Shown here in pieces: positions 38,031-47,556 of a DNA stretch of 64,000 nt (positions within the stretch are counted from its first letter, which is position 1; each line of letters starts with the position of its first letter). Made by a program: the position numbers and the translations under genes. Location: NCBI RefSeq assembly GCF_030580655.1, contig NZ_JAUQTB010000008.1, positions 1 to 64,000 of the forward strand, read 5' to 3'. The notes beneath the pieces are model-generated. The model did not search any database. It was not told where the DNA came from and saw only the letters and a program-made list of their open reading frames with translations. The DNA is from Paenibacillus lacisoli (GTDB lineage: Bacteria; Bacillota; Bacilli; Paenibacillales; Paenibacillaceae).

Positions 38031-38223
38031 CACAATCACTATCCTTTATCGTTTGATGTCAGCCAAATGCTGAATGTACTATACTGTATGTCGTAGGCGG
38101 GCTTTCGCCTTAGGCAGGTGTCCCTTTTTGCGGGATAAACGCGGATTTGGGCAGGTGCACAGCATGTACTTGAAGTAATTTCCTGCGGTGGGAAAGTACG
38201 ATACATTTCTCTTCTGTAATGCG

Positions 38224-38267
38224 TGAAACCGTTAACGCTTGAAAAAGTAAGTCCCACTCGGTACAAT
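38224..38267 (+). promoter_or_regulatory. promoter of yerC with cre-like palindrome
   Basis: TTGAAA at 38239-38244 and TACAAT at 38262-38267, spacer 17 bases. Just upstream, 38224-38237 reads TGAAACCGTTAACG, which fits the CcpA cre consensus except for the last base. The promoter is well supported; the CcpA site is a guess. Confidence 0.55.
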
Positions 38268-38301
38268 GGGGATACATAGTTTGGGTAGGGGATGATAAAC
38301 C

Positions 38302-38592
38302 ATGCAGCTAAAGAAGCTTAATGATAAAACGGTCGACCAATTATTCGAAGCCGTACTCCAATTGAAGAGTGTGGAAGAATGCTACGTCTTTTTCGATGAT
38401 CTGTGCACAATTAATGAAATTCAGTCCATGTCCCAACGTCTGGAAGTGGCGAGAATGCTGGGCAAGGGCAGCACTTATAATCAGATTGAAGCAGAGACCG
38501 GAGCCAGCACGGCGACGATTTCCCGTGTGAAGCGCTGCCTGAATTACGGCAACGACGGCTACAAGATGGCTCTGGAGCGTCTGGGGCGCTAA
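38302..38592 (+). CDS. yerC: YerC/TrpR-family DNA-binding protein
   Basis: A 96-residue cytosolic helix-turn-helix protein of the YerC/YecD group related to TrpR. It begins MQLKKLNDKTVDQLFEAVLQ. The HTH is RLEVARMLGKGSTYNQIEAE followed by TGASTATISRVKRCL. GGGGATGATAAACC lies before the ATG. In Bacillales yerC lies near dgkB (yerQ) and rlmCD (yefA), as here. Four bases separate it from the next gene. Its regulon is unknown. Confidence 0.92.
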   Translation: MQLKKLNDKTVDQLFEAVLQLKSVEECYVFFDDLCTINEIQSMSQRLEVARMLGKGSTYNQIEAETGASTATISRVKRCLNYGNDGYKMALERLGR

Positions 38593-38596
38593 GACC

Positions 38597-39364
38597 ATGA
38601 AGCCGGGAGTATTGATTATTTGCCACGGATCCCAGGATAAAGCCTGGGTTCAGCTGGTAGACGACGCTGCAGCAGGCTTGCGGCTGCCGGAAGATTTGCC
38701 GGTCGAGATCAGCTTTCTGGAGCTGGTGACCGGACGATTGATCCAGGACGGTATCAACCGTCTCGAAGCCCAGGGTGTGACCGATCTGCTCGTTGTGCCG
38801 CTGTTCGTCTCATCGGGCAGCACGCACGTCGATGAAATCGGTTACGCGCTGGGTATCAAGGATGAACCGGAGAAGGAAACCGATCTGGAACGCTTTGAGA
38901 TTCACAGCCGAGTTCATTACGGCTATCCGGCTGGAGATGATCCGCTGATTGCCGAGATGGTATGGGACAAGGTGCGTGGACTTTCCCAGGATTTATCCAG
39001 GGAGATGATCCTGCTGGTAGCCCATGGCAGTATTCATGACGGTTTCCGCCAGCGCTGGGAGAGGGAGCTGTCTTCTCTTGCGGAGAAGGTGCATCTGCTC
39101 AGCGGTGCAGCCGCGGCGGACTTTGCTCTGCTGAACCCGGAGAGTGTTCATGCCAAGGCGGCCTATTGGAATCAGGAGCGGGGTTATGATGTGCTGGTGG
39201 CACCGCTGTTCTTGAGTGCGGGTTATTTTACGAATGTGGTGGTGCCCCGCCGTCTAGGCGATCTGACGTATCGTTATTCCGGCGAGACGCTGCTGCCGCA
39301 TCCGCTGCTGGCCCGCTGGATTGAGCGGCAGGTAGAGGTATTGATGGGAAGGCTGAATGCATAA
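38597..39364 (+). CDS. CbiX/SirB-type sirohydrochlorin chelatase
   Basis: A 255-residue protein with two chelatase half-domains. The first begins MKPGVLIICHGSQDKAW, with the metal-binding His in CHGS, and the second contains MILLVAHGSIHDGF with another His. Repeated VAPLFLSAGYFTNVVVP and VVPLFVSSGSTHVDEIG segments fit the family that inserts Co2+ or Fe2+ into sirohydrochlorin. No siroheme or cobalamin gene is adjacent, so the metal and tetrapyrrole are not fixed by context. It is probably co-transcribed with yerC. Confidence 0.82.
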   Translation: MKPGVLIICHGSQDKAWVQLVDDAAAGLRLPEDLPVEISFLELVTGRLIQDGINRLEAQGVTDLLVVPLFVSSGSTHVDEIGYALGIKDEPEKETDLERFEIHSRVHYGYPAGDDPLIAEMVWDKVRGLSQDLSREMILLVAHGSIHDGFRQRWERELSSLAEKVHLLSGAAAADFALLNPESVHAKAAYWNQERGYDVLVAPLFLSAGYFTNVVVPRRLGDLTYRYSGETLLPHPLLARWIERQVEVLMGRLNA

Positions 39365-39742
39365 TAATATGCGTTGGCCTTCTTTGTTCTTTTTCCCTTT
39401 TTGAATTCTATCCTGAGTTTATCCTTATGCATTCTTCACTGGCCATGTCACTTCTTGATAATAGGGCTGGTTTACAGTAAGATTAAATGTTGTCGGCAAT
39501 TGGAAATGGTTAACGACGAACAGGCTTGATCGATGGATCAGGCTTGAATTGCGTGGTTTTATTTTTTATTGAATAGATATTGAACAATGGAGCTGAGCGG
39601 CGGATCATCCGGGCCTGTGCCCATACGCTCTTCGGCTAACGGCTTATATTAGTAGAAGCAGAAGTGAATACATGAACACATAAGCGATATCCGTGAGGTG
39701 TTCCTGGCAGTGTAATTTGAATAACAGGTGGCGTATACGGCA
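39365..39742. other. intergenic region before dgkB, no gene seen
   Basis: About 380 bases. It contains a repeated AGGCTTGA pair (39512-39546) forming GGCTTGATCGATGGATCAGGCTTG, followed by a T-rich stretch near 39560, which might end the upstream transcript. No open frame with a ribosome binding site and no tRNA is seen. Confidence 0.45.
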
Positions 39743-40624
39743 ATGAAAAGAGCGAGGTTGATCTATAATCCCACTTCAGGGCGTGAAGAAATGAGACGGC
39801 GGCTGGCCGATATTCTGGCCCGGCTGGATGCCGGAGGCATTGAAGCTTCCTGCCATGCGACAACGGGCGAAGGCGACGCGACAATCGCGGCAGCCGATGC
39901 GGTGGAGCGCGGTTATGATATGATTATTGCGGCAGGCGGCGACGGCACGCTGAATGAGGTCATTAACGGTATGGCTGAGAAGGAAAACCGGCCGCCGCTC
40001 GGTGTGTTCCCGCTGGGAACGACGAATGACTTCGCCCGTGCGCTGGGGATCCCCAGAAGCTGGGAAGACTATTGCGACCTCGTGATCGGGCAGCAGACGC
40101 GTCCGACCGACTTGGGCAAAGCGAATCACCGGTATTTTATCAATATTGCAGGGGGAGGTTCCCTGACCGAGTTGACGTACGAAGTGCCGAGCAAGCTGAA
40201 GACGATGATCGGGCAGCTTGCGTACTATTGGAAAGGGCTGGAGAAAATGGTTAGCCTGTCTCCGCAGGAGCTGATTATCCGGGCCGACGGGCAGGAGGAG
40301 ATGCATGACGAGTTCATGCTGTTCCTGATTGCGAATACGAATTCAGTGGGCGGCTTCGAGAAGCTGGCGCCGCATGCGACGATTGACGACGGCCTGTTCG
40401 ATGTCATCGCGCTGCGCAAATGCAACCTGGCGGAGATGATCCGCCTCGTGACGATGGCGCTGCGCGGTGATCATCTGAATGATAAGAAGATCGTGCATTT
40501 CAAGACGGACTATATGGAAGTCAGCTCACCGGGTTATGTCCAGCTGAACCTGGACGGGGAGCTGGGCGGTACGCTGCCGGCGACGTTCCGGAATCTGCCG
40601 CGGCATTTGGAGATTTTCCGGTAA
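39743..40624 (+). CDS. dgkB: diacylglycerol kinase
   Basis: Soluble lipid kinase that phosphorylates diacylglycerol, recycling it from lipoteichoic acid synthesis. The 293-residue protein starts MKRARLIYNPTSGREE. The nucleotide-binding signature is IIAAGGDGTLNEVINGM, followed by PLGTTNDFARALGIP and the C-terminal LNLDGELGG. The ATG at 39743 matches the Bacillus DgkB start; an in-frame GTG at 39728 is the alternative. It lies between the chelatase gene and rlmCD, as in related genomes. Confidence 0.95.
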   Translation: MKRARLIYNPTSGREEMRRRLADILARLDAGGIEASCHATTGEGDATIAAADAVERGYDMIIAAGGDGTLNEVINGMAEKENRPPLGVFPLGTTNDFARALGIPRSWEDYCDLVIGQQTRPTDLGKANHRYFINIAGGGSLTELTYEVPSKLKTMIGQLAYYWKGLEKMVSLSPQELIIRADGQEEMHDEFMLFLIANTNSVGGFEKLAPHATIDDGLFDVIALRKCNLAEMIRLVTMALRGDHLNDKKIVHFKTDYMEVSSPGYVQLNLDGELGGTLPATFRNLPRHLEIFR

Positions 40625-40769
40625 GTGGATAGAGGATGGATGGGATGCCGTTTCCTTGGGGGGACGGCATTTTGTGAATTTGATAAGCACGCGTCCGGAT
40701 ACAGCTAGAAACGTTCTGGCATGATATAAATAACGATTAAATTGAAGATAAGAAAGAAGGCTAATCATA

Positions 40770-42380
40770 ATGACCAACAACCGCAGCGGACGTGGAAAAA
40801 GCCGCCGGAACGCAAATGCAGGACAAGCAGCAGGACAGAATAGAGGGCGCAGTACAGGTGCGAGACCTGGACAGGAAAAGGGCCGGAGTACGGGACAACA
40901 AGGGCAAAGAGCAGGACAGCGGCCGCAGGCCGGTTTATCCACAGCTCTGCTGAATCTCCCGGTGCAGAAGAATGACGAGACCATCATCGATATCATTGGC
41001 ATGAACCATGATGGAGAGGGCGTTGGACGTGCGGAAGGATACACCCTGTTCGTGCAGGGAGCACTGCCTGGTGAGAGGGTCAAGGTGCGGGTGCTGAAGA
41101 CGAAAAAGCAGTACGGCTACGCCAAGCTGCTGGACATCGTCCAGGCCAGTCCTGATCGTGTCGCAGCTCCTTGTCCTATCTACGACCAGTGCGGCGGCTG
41201 TCAGCTGCAGCATATGAGCTATGAAGGCCAGCTCGCCTGGAAACGGCAGCATGTCGTTGATGTGCTGGAGCGGATCGGGAAGTTTGAGGTTGCTTCGGTT
41301 GAAGGTGCGGAAGCGGATGTTGTGGATGCAGATAAGGCAGCTAGTACAGGGATTAAAGTCCATCAGACACTTGGTATGTCAGAGCCATGGCGCTACCGGA
41401 ACAAAGCTCAGGTGCCGATCGGTGTTGCTGAAGGCGGTCTGGTCGGCGGCTTCTATGCCCGCGGCAGCCACCGCATCATCGACATGGAGACCTGTCTGAT
41501 TCAGCATGAGCACAACGATGAGGTTGTTGGGAAGGTGAAGGAGCTGGGCCGTGAATTCGGCATCAGCGCGTATAACGAAGAGACAGGCCGCGGCCTGCTC
41601 CGTCATGTTGTCGTGAAGAAAGCATTCCGCACCGGTGAGATGATGCTTGTCCTCGTCACCAACGGACGGGATATCCCGCATAAGGATGCCTGGATCGGCA
41701 GTATTCGTGAGGCCATTCCTCATGTGGCGAGCATCTGCCAGAACGTGAACACGAAGCAGACGAACGTTATTTTCGGAGATGAAACTCGTGTCCTATGGGG
41801 CCGTGATGTGATCTATGACTATATCGGTGATGTACAGTTTGCGATCTCGGCACGTTCCTTCTATCAGGTGAATCCGGTTCAGACTGAAGTGCTGTACGGC
41901 AAAACGGTGGAGTACGCCAAGCTGACGGGTAAAGAGACAGTGATTGACGCCTACTGCGGGATCGGTACGATCTCTCTATTCCTGGCACAGCATGCGGATC
42001 AGGTGTACGGTGTGGAGATTGTGAAGGAAGCAATCGAGGATGCGCGGAGCAATGCGAAGCTGAATGAGATGAACAATGTGAAGTTCGAAGTCGGTGCTTC
42101 CGAGGATGTCATTCCACGCTGGAAGGAACAGGGCATCGAGGCTGACGTCATTGTCGTCGATCCGCCGCGTAAGGGCTGCGATCCACGGCTGCTCGATACG
42201 ATTCTGGAAATGAAGCCGGAGCGTGTGGTGTATGTGAGCTGTAATCCAAGCACGCTGGCACGGGATTTGCGTGTGCTGGAGGATGGCGGGTATCAGACGG
42301 TTGAGGTGCAGCCGGTGGATATGTTCCCGCATACGACACATGTGGAGTCGGTAGTTTTATTGGTACAAGAGTCATTGTAG
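40770..42380 (+). CDS. rlmCD: 23S rRNA (uracil-C5)-methyltransferase
   Basis: SAM-dependent RNA methyltransferase; the Bacillus enzyme modifies two uridines of 23S rRNA. The 536-residue protein has an Arg/Gly/Gln-rich extension of about 70 residues ([19 protein letters not shown]), then a TRAM domain ([19 protein letters not shown]). An iron-sulfur cysteine set follows in [15 protein letters not shown], with the SAM site [16 protein letters not shown]. The catalytic Cys lies in [14 protein letters not shown] and a proline loop in [10 protein letters not shown]. The basic extension is longer than usual and may bind RNA. AAGAAAGAAGG precedes the ATG. Confidence 0.93.
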   Translation: MTNNRSGRGKSRRNANAGQAAGQNRGRSTGARPGQEKGRSTGQQGQRAGQRPQAGLSTALLNLPVQKNDETIIDIIGMNHDGEGVGRAEGYTLFVQGALPGERVKVRVLKTKKQYGYAKLLDIVQASPDRVAAPCPIYDQCGGCQLQHMSYEGQLAWKRQHVVDVLERIGKFEVASVEGAEADVVDADKAASTGIKVHQTLGMSEPWRYRNKAQVPIGVAEGGLVGGFYARGSHRIIDMETCLIQHEHNDEVVGKVKELGREFGISAYNEETGRGLLRHVVVKKAFRTGEMMLVLVTNGRDIPHKDAWIGSIREAIPHVASICQNVNTKQTNVIFGDETRVLWGRDVIYDYIGDVQFAISARSFYQVNPVQTEVLYGKTVEYAKLTGKETVIDAYCGIGTISLFLAQHADQVYGVEIVKEAIEDARSNAKLNEMNNVKFEVGASEDVIPRWKEQGIEADVIVVDPPRKGCDPRLLDTILEMKPERVVYVSCNPSTLARDLRVLEDGGYQTVEVQPVDMFPHTTHVESVVLLVQESL

Positions 42381-42398
42381 ATTACATTTAAACTTTAC

Positions 42399-42837
42399 AC
42401 AAAGCCTAAATAGTCGTATCAAAGCCTAAAAAGTCATGTTACGAGCCGAGCGAAATTCAGGGATCCACTCCTGTTTTTTCTCGGCTTTTTTCTCTTCTTC
42501 AAAAGGGTCGAAAGACCCGTGAAATGCAGGGAAACCCTTGTGGGGACAGGGCTGAGGATGGTTGTCTCCTGTTTTTCTCGATCATTTTCTCCGATAATCT
42601 TTAGCCCCTGCCCAACTTTTCCCTGTCTTTTCCCCTGCCTCTAACACGACTTTAATTGCCTTTATGCACCCGATTTCCTCGGTCGTAGCCCCTGTTTTCC
42701 CCCTGTTTGTAGTACGACTTTAATTGCTCGAAGGGATTGAGGATAGGAACGAGGGAGGGCGGGAAAAGCCTTGTGGCTGTAAGGCGGAGAGAGATGATGG
42801 CAAGGTGACATGCGTGATATGACTATTTAGGACTTTG
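42399..42837. mobile_element. noncoding element bounded by about 23-bp inverted repeats (MITE-like)
   Basis: The left end (42399-42421) and the right end (42815-42837) are inverted copies sharing CCTAAATAGTC and TATCA, differing by one mismatch, one short indel and an edge base. A shortened direct copy of the left repeat follows at 42420-42440. The 390 bases inside have no convincing gene. They carry two copies of ACGACTTTAATTGC (about 42645 and 42714) and several CCCCTGTTTT-like motifs. No target-site duplication was established. A transposon-derived origin is inference. Confidence 0.45.
42443..42491 (+). repeat. GCCGAG hairpin repeat, copy A
   Basis: Reads GAGCCGAGCGAAATTCAGGG, an inner loop, then CCTG, CTCGGC and a T tract. 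The outer stem is GCCGAG with CTCGGC and the inner stem CAGG with CCTG. A close relative lies at 56584-56630. It also has the form of an intrinsic terminator and may end the rlmCD transcript. Confidence 0.7.
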
Positions 42838-42843
42838 ACAACT

Positions 42844-42891
42844 GGAAAAGAAAAAGGATCATTGCACTTGCAATGGTCCTTTTTCTTTTCC
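42844..42891. terminator. long hairpin, probable terminator
   Basis: GGAAAAGAAAAAGGA (42844-42858) pairs with TCCTTTTTCTTTTCC (42877-42891), and CATTGCA with TGCAATG inside, giving a stem of more than 20 bp with a two-base loop. It lies just outside the right inverted repeat. From here to 43158 I see only the promoter-like CCATGTGATACAAT. Confidence 0.7.
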
Positions 42892-43158
42892 CTTTAATAG
42901 TTTACTTCGAGATGAAGACACAAAAACAGCTATAAATATAGATTCACTGGCTTGAGACGCCAGATTTCACTCTGGCTACAAGTCAATTGATAGTATGGTT
43001 ACCGTATCAACTAATAGTGGTGAATAGAGCGCTTAACATCTACTAACATCTCAATACCATGTGATACAATTAGGCTTAATTTTCATATTATGCTGGAATT
43101 CGCCTCTAGTAAAAGAAGCATTTCATATTTCTCCTGCAACAGAAGGGACACACGCCTA

Positions 43159-46100
43159 ATGAAAAAGCAGTTAACAGGACTGATCAGCATGGTGCTGGTT
43201 TTTACGGTCGCTACCTCGATCTTTATTTATGAATGGCTTCATCCGAATGTCAGTTATCCGGAAGCGCGGGAAGGCGTGCTGGACGCCAGAAATTGGAGCT
43301 TTGCACAGCAGGGAATTCTTCCGCTGCAAGGGGAGTGGGAGTTTTACAAGGACCAATTGCTGACACCACAGGACTTTGCCGAACGGGCAGGGGAATTACA
43401 GGCAGAGCGGCACTTGCTTCCGGTTCCCGGGGGTTGGAAGAAGGTATCGGACGATGGGTACGGCGCTGGAACGTACCGGCTGCGCCTGTTGGTAAGCGAC
43501 CTTGACAATTACAGCCTCCGGGCCAAAAAAATCCGGATGTCGAGCCGCATCTACATGGACGGTCAGGAGCTTGGCGGTACGGGACAAACCGCCTTGTCGG
43601 ATGCCGGTTTTGTCCCGAGTAATGTTCCTTTCTTTGGAGCCGTTGAGGTGAAGGACCGGAAGATCGAAATTATTATCCAGGTGGCGAGCTATCAGTATCT
43701 TCAGGGCGGGCTTGTACAGGCACCGGAGTTTGGCCCAACAGCCGATGTTTTGAACCGACGGGATAACGCCCGTATGGCCGATGTGATCGTCATTACGACG
43801 CTGCTCGTTTTTGGTCTTTATTTTGCAGGTATGTTCAGGCAGTGGCGGCGGGAGCCGTATCTTATCTTTTTCAGTCTGTTCTGCTGGGCGTTGGGGCTCT
43901 TTTTCAGCATCGATAACGAAATCGTTCTGGCGAACCTGCTTCCTTCCCTGTCCTTTCTTTTGCTGCAAAAGCTGTTGTTTATTCTTCCCTATTTGGCGAT
44001 TCTGTTCTTTATCCATTATGTCCGCCTCTATCTGGATGACAGGAGCGGGCCCTGGTTCAAGGCGTTTCGCTGGGTTTCCTGCTTATATCTGGCTCTGCTC
44101 GTCCTGCTTCCGAATGATCATCTGCTGGTTCTGCTGTGGCCTGGAATTCTGCTGCAGATAGTGGCTTTTGGGTTCATTTTCACTTCAATTTTTCGCAATC
44201 GCCACGAAGGAATGCGGATTTATTATATTTTGCTCGGTGTGTTCTTTTTAATTATCAGTTGGATCTTTGCTCAGACCCGCTACCAGCTGGCGCTCGATAG
44301 CCCCTATTACATCATTGTCACGCTGCTGCTGGTCGTGCTGTCGCAGTCGTTTCTGATGGCGGATCGGATTCACAGAGCTTTCCTGCGGAGTGAACGCCTG
44401 GCTCAGCAGCTGTTGGTCTATGACAAGCAAAAGGATGAGTTTCTGGCGAAGACGTCCCATGAACTGCGGACACCTCTGCACGGGATCATTAATCTGTCGG
44501 AGACACTGCTGGAACATAAGGAGCCGCCGCTTGCAGCGGAGCACCGTGAGAACATTCGGCTGATGCATCTGATCGGGCGGCGGCTTGCCGGGTTGGTGAA
44601 TGACATCCTGGATATGAACCGGATCCGGTACGGGCAGCTCGATGTGCAGCCCAAGCCGGTAGATCTGTACGTATCGACCCGATTCGTAATGGAAACGTTA
44701 TCGATCGCGCCTGTCAAAAGCGGCGTCCAGCTGAAGGAGGAGCTGCCTTCCGCGCTTCCCCTTGTTCTTGCGGACGAGAACCGGCTGCGGCAGATCCTGC
44801 ACAATCTGCTAGAGAACGGTCTGAAGTACACCGACCGGGGAAGCGTATCCATCTCGGCCGAAAAGCGGGGAGAGATGCTGGCTATTTCGGTCAGCGATAC
44901 AGGGAGAGGGATCCCGTCTGATGCTATGGACGAGCTATTCCAGCCTTTCTTCCAACATAACGAGGATGGCTCCCATTCGCGGAATGGCATCGGGCTGGGG
45001 CTTAATATTTCGAAGCAGCTGGTCGAGCTGCAGGGCGGTCAACTGGAGGTCAAATCCGAGGTTGGCCAGGGCTCCCGGTTCACGTTCACGCTGCCGATTG
45101 CCTGGAGCGGCGCGCACGAGGCTGCAGCGGTCACGGAAAACATGGAAGTTAGCCAATATTCAGCGAACGGGGAGTACGGGGAATTGAACGCATATGGAGA
45201 GAGCCTGACACCGCTCCCCGCCCTTTCTGCCGTGCCCGGCGAGGAGGAGCTGTTCCACATTCTGATTGTCGACGATGAGCCCTTCAATCTGAAGGTGGCC
45301 ATGGATGCCGTCGGCTCCCTGGGTCATACGTATACGACGGCAGGCGGCGGGGCAGAGGCGCTGAATGCACTCCGGACAAGGAAGCCCGACCTCCTGCTGC
45401 TTGACTTGATGATGCCCGGCGTATCGGGACTCGACATTTGCCGGGAAGTCCGCTCTCTACACGGGCTGGCCGAGCTTCCGGTACTGATGCTGACCGCCTC
45501 GGGACAGACGCGTGACATCCTTGCTGCGTTTGGTGCGGGAGCTAACGATATTCTTCAAAAGCCATTTGAACTGGCGGAACTTCGGGCCCGGGTGCAGTCG
45601 CTGCTGGCGATGAAAAGCTCCTCAGAACGGGCGGTACGCCGGGAAATGGACTTTTTGCAGGCACAGATTCCCCCGCATTTTCTGTACAACAGCCTGAATG
45701 CCTTGGTTGGGCTCAGCTACAAAAATGTTGACAAGCTGCGGGAAACGATTCATCATCTGACTACTTATCTTCGCGCCAAATTCACGTTTGTCTTTCACGG
45801 AGAGGAGGTTCCGCTGAGTCGGGAATTGGAGCTGGTTCGCGCCTATCTGGCGATTGAGCAGCTTCGGTTTGGTCAACGGCTGGCTGTCTGCTACACCATT
45901 GATGAAGACGCACACTGCCTGCTGCCCCCGCTCATCCTTCAGCCTATTGTCGAAAATGCCGTCCGTCACGGGATCGGACAAAAGCCGGAGGGAGGAAGCG
46001 TGAACATTATCGTTCGTCGCGCTAATAGGGGGATTGAAGTTGTCGTCGAAGATGACGGAATTGGAATGGACGAGGCTGCATTAAGACGGCTGAAACAGGG

Positions 46101-46251
46101 GACAACCGGGGGAATCGGCGTCGGTAATGTAAACCGCCGGCTGCAAATGAGGTATGGGCGGGAGCTGGAGATTCACAGCCGTCCTGGCGAAGGAACGAGA
46201 ATCACGATTTATTTAACGGAGGAGCGTTATGTGGAGAGCCATTCTGATTGA
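43159..46251 (+). CDS. large hybrid sensor histidine kinase (7TMR-DISM, HisKA, REC, LytS-type kinase)
   Basis: A membrane sensor of about 1030 residues. After an N-terminal membrane segment comes an extracytoplasmic domain (to about residue 200) and a block of about seven membrane segments (210-410), as in 7TMR-DISM receptors. Then follow a HisKA domain with His434 in [11 protein letters not shown], an ATPase domain with ENGLKY, DTGRGI and GLGL boxes, and a receiver with Asp749 in [11 protein letters not shown] second, LytS-type kinase core closes the protein, with His840 in [13 protein letters not shown] and [12 protein letters not shown]. Two kinase cores in one chain are unusual. I chose the ATG at 43159 after GAAGGGA; an upstream in-frame ATG (43090) lacks a site. 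The 3' end overlaps the response regulator gene. Confidence 0.9.
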   Translation: MKKQLTGLISMVLVFTVATSIFIYEWLHPNVSYPEAREGVLDARNWSFAQQGILPLQGEWEFYKDQLLTPQDFAERAGELQAERHLLPVPGGWKKVSDDGYGAGTYRLRLLVSDLDNYSLRAKKIRMSSRIYMDGQELGGTGQTALSDAGFVPSNVPFFGAVEVKDRKIEIIIQVASYQYLQGGLVQAPEFGPTADVLNRRDNARMADVIVITTLLVFGLYFAGMFRQWRREPYLIFFSLFCWALGLFFSIDNEIVLANLLPSLSFLLLQKLLFILPYLAILFFIHYVRLYLDDRSGPWFKAFRWVSCLYLALLVLLPNDHLLVLLWPGILLQIVAFGFIFTSIFRNRHEGMRIYYILLGVFFLIISWIFAQTRYQLALDSPYYIIVTLLLVVLSQSFLMADRIHRAFLRSERLAQQLLVYDKQKDEFLAKTSHELRTPLHGIINLSETLLEHKEPPLAAEHRENIRLMHLIGRRLAGLVNDILDMNRIRYGQLDVQPKPVDLYVSTRFVMETLSIAPVKSGVQLKEELPSALPLVLADENRLRQILHNLLENGLKYTDRGSVSISAEKRGEMLAISVSDTGRGIPSDAMDELFQPFFQHNEDGSHSRNGIGLGLNISKQLVELQGGQLEVKSEVGQGSRFTFTLPIAWSGAHEAAAVTENMEVSQYSANGEYGELNAYGESLTPLPALSAVPGEEELFHILIVDDEPFNLKVAMDAVGSLGHTYTTAGGGAEALNALRTRKPDLLLLDLMMPGVSGLDICREVRSLHGLAELPVLMLTASGQTRDILAAFGAGANDILQKPFELAELRARVQSLLAMKSSSERAVRREMDFLQAQIPPHFLYNSLNALVGLSYKNVDKLRETIHHLTTYLRAKFTFVFHGEEVPLSRELELVRAYLAIEQLRFGQRLAVCYTIDEDAHCLLPPLILQPIVENAVRHGIGQKPEGGSVNIIVRRANRGIEVVVEDDGIGMDEAALRRLKQGTTGGIGVGNVNRRLQMRYGRELEIHSRPGEGTRITIYLTEERYVESHSD

Positions 46252-47329
46252 TGATGAAGAGATCGCGCTTGACGTCATGGAGATTATGTTAAAAGAGGTT
46301 GGCGGCGTCGAAGTGGCTGGCAGATTTCAGCTGGCTGCCGAAGCGCTTGAACAATGCGGCACGCTTCAACCGGATTTGATTTTTTTGGATATCGAGATGC
46401 CCGGGGTGAACGGGCTGGAGGCTGCAGGAGCATTGGCTGCAGGTTGTCCAGATGCGGAGATTGTTTTTGTCACGGCTCATGATCAATATGCGATCGAAGC
46501 GTACGACACCGAAGCCATCGGATATTTGCTTAAACCTGTCGCAAAGGACAAGCTGGTCAGGGTGCTGTCCCGTTATGCAAACCGGCAAGCCAAAAAACAG
46601 GAGCGGAACTTTGATAGGTTGGAGAAGGACGGTTTGAGGACTGCCGGTTCGGCTCCTGCACCGGAGAGCTACTCGGAAAATAAGCAGGAACTTTCACTCA
46701 AAGTACTGGGCAGTATGGAACTATATACTTCGGACGGTCGGCTCTTGACATGGCGTACCAAGAAAACAAAGGAGCTGTTCGCGTTTCTCTGGCATCACCG
46801 GGGACAGCCAGTTTACAAATACACCATCCTGGAGCATTTGTGGCAGGATCATACGGCGGAGCGGGGGCAGAAGCTGCTGCATACCTCGCTCTATTATTTG
46901 CGAAGTCTGTTCAAGTCGGTAGGGTATGACGGGTTTGTGAATTATGGCGACGAACGGTACTGGATTGATTCATCGTTCATTCACAGCGACTTGGAGGAGC
47001 TCCTGGTTATTCTGAGGGAAAGAGATGCAGCAGCCCAAGCGAAGGGCATACTCAGGCTGTACAGCGATTACCTGGAGATGGAGCATTATGAATGGGCTAA
47101 TGCTTACAGGTTGGAGCTTCAATCAAACGTAATATCCTGTATGAATGCAGTACTTGGGCGGGTATCGGAGGAGTTTCGGGTGCAGCTCCTATGGAAATTG
47201 ATAGAATTGGAGCCAAGCCGACTGCCTAATTATCACTTGCTGGCAGATTGTTTATTGCAAGCCGGTGATCAGGCTGGGGCTCGCCGGGTGCGAGCGATGA
47301 TGGAGCAGATAGAGCTAAAGGGAGAATAG
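46229..47329 (+). CDS. response regulator with REC and SARP/BTAD-type output
   Basis: A 366-residue cytosolic regulator. The receiver domain (about 1-120) has acidic residues LIDDEE, phospho-acceptor Asp54 in IFLDIEMPG, and the Lys in [10 protein letters not shown]. After a polar linker comes a winged-helix region starting [17 protein letters not shown] and containing [18 protein letters not shown]. Then follows a helical region (about 270-366) like the bacterial transcriptional activation domain of SARP regulators. The gene overlaps the kinase by 23 bases, so the two are a pair. Direct repeats in the next promoter region (47440-47467) are a candidate target. Confidence 0.88.
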   Translation: MWRAILIDDEEIALDVMEIMLKEVGGVEVAGRFQLAAEALEQCGTLQPDLIFLDIEMPGVNGLEAAGALAAGCPDAEIVFVTAHDQYAIEAYDTEAIGYLLKPVAKDKLVRVLSRYANRQAKKQERNFDRLEKDGLRTAGSAPAPESYSENKQELSLKVLGSMELYTSDGRLLTWRTKKTKELFAFLWHHRGQPVYKYTILEHLWQDHTAERGQKLLHTSLYYLRSLFKSVGYDGFVNYGDERYWIDSSFIHSDLEELLVILRERDAAAQAKGILRLYSDYLEMEHYEWANAYRLELQSNVISCMNAVLGRVSEEFRVQLLWKLIELEPSRLPNYHLLADCLLQAGDQAGARRVRAMMEQIELKGE

Positions 47330-47388
47330 GACCAGGGCGAGCGAGCAAGCAAGGGGTTACAGACCATAATTGCGAAAAATGTGGAAAA

Positions 47389-47427
47389 AAACAGTCTTCA
47401 GTCACAAATTTGAAGGCTGTTTTTGTC
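47389..47427 (+). terminator. terminator of the kinase-regulator operon
   Basis: AAACAGTCTTCA pairs with TGAAGGCTGTTT (one wobble) around ten bases, followed by TTTTGTCGTTTT. Confidence 0.88.
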
Positions 47428-47439
47428 GTTTTATCGGGA

Positions 47440-47467
47440 AATGTTGAGAAAATGTTGAGAAATGTTG
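47440..47467 (+). promoter_or_regulatory. three AATGTTG direct repeats
   Basis: AATGTTG begins at 47440, 47451 and 47461, i.e. at 11- and 10-base intervals, on one face of the helix. Tandem heptamers at 11-base spacing are the known binding pattern of SARP regulators. The site lies between the gene of a SARP-like regulator and the surface-protein operon. TACATT at 47471-47476 could be a -10. Confidence 0.45.
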
Positions 47468-47556
47468 TGCTACATTGATGTCGTTGGCCGAAGACTCAAA
47501 CGCCAGTTGTATATGCTGGTATTTCAATTTTTAACAAAAAGAATGGGGGGAATAGG

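Noticed and set aside
42399-43158. CRISPR array or insertion sequence with transposase
   Set aside because: Repeats are few, not regularly spaced and not separated by unique spacers of constant length; no transposase or cas gene is present.
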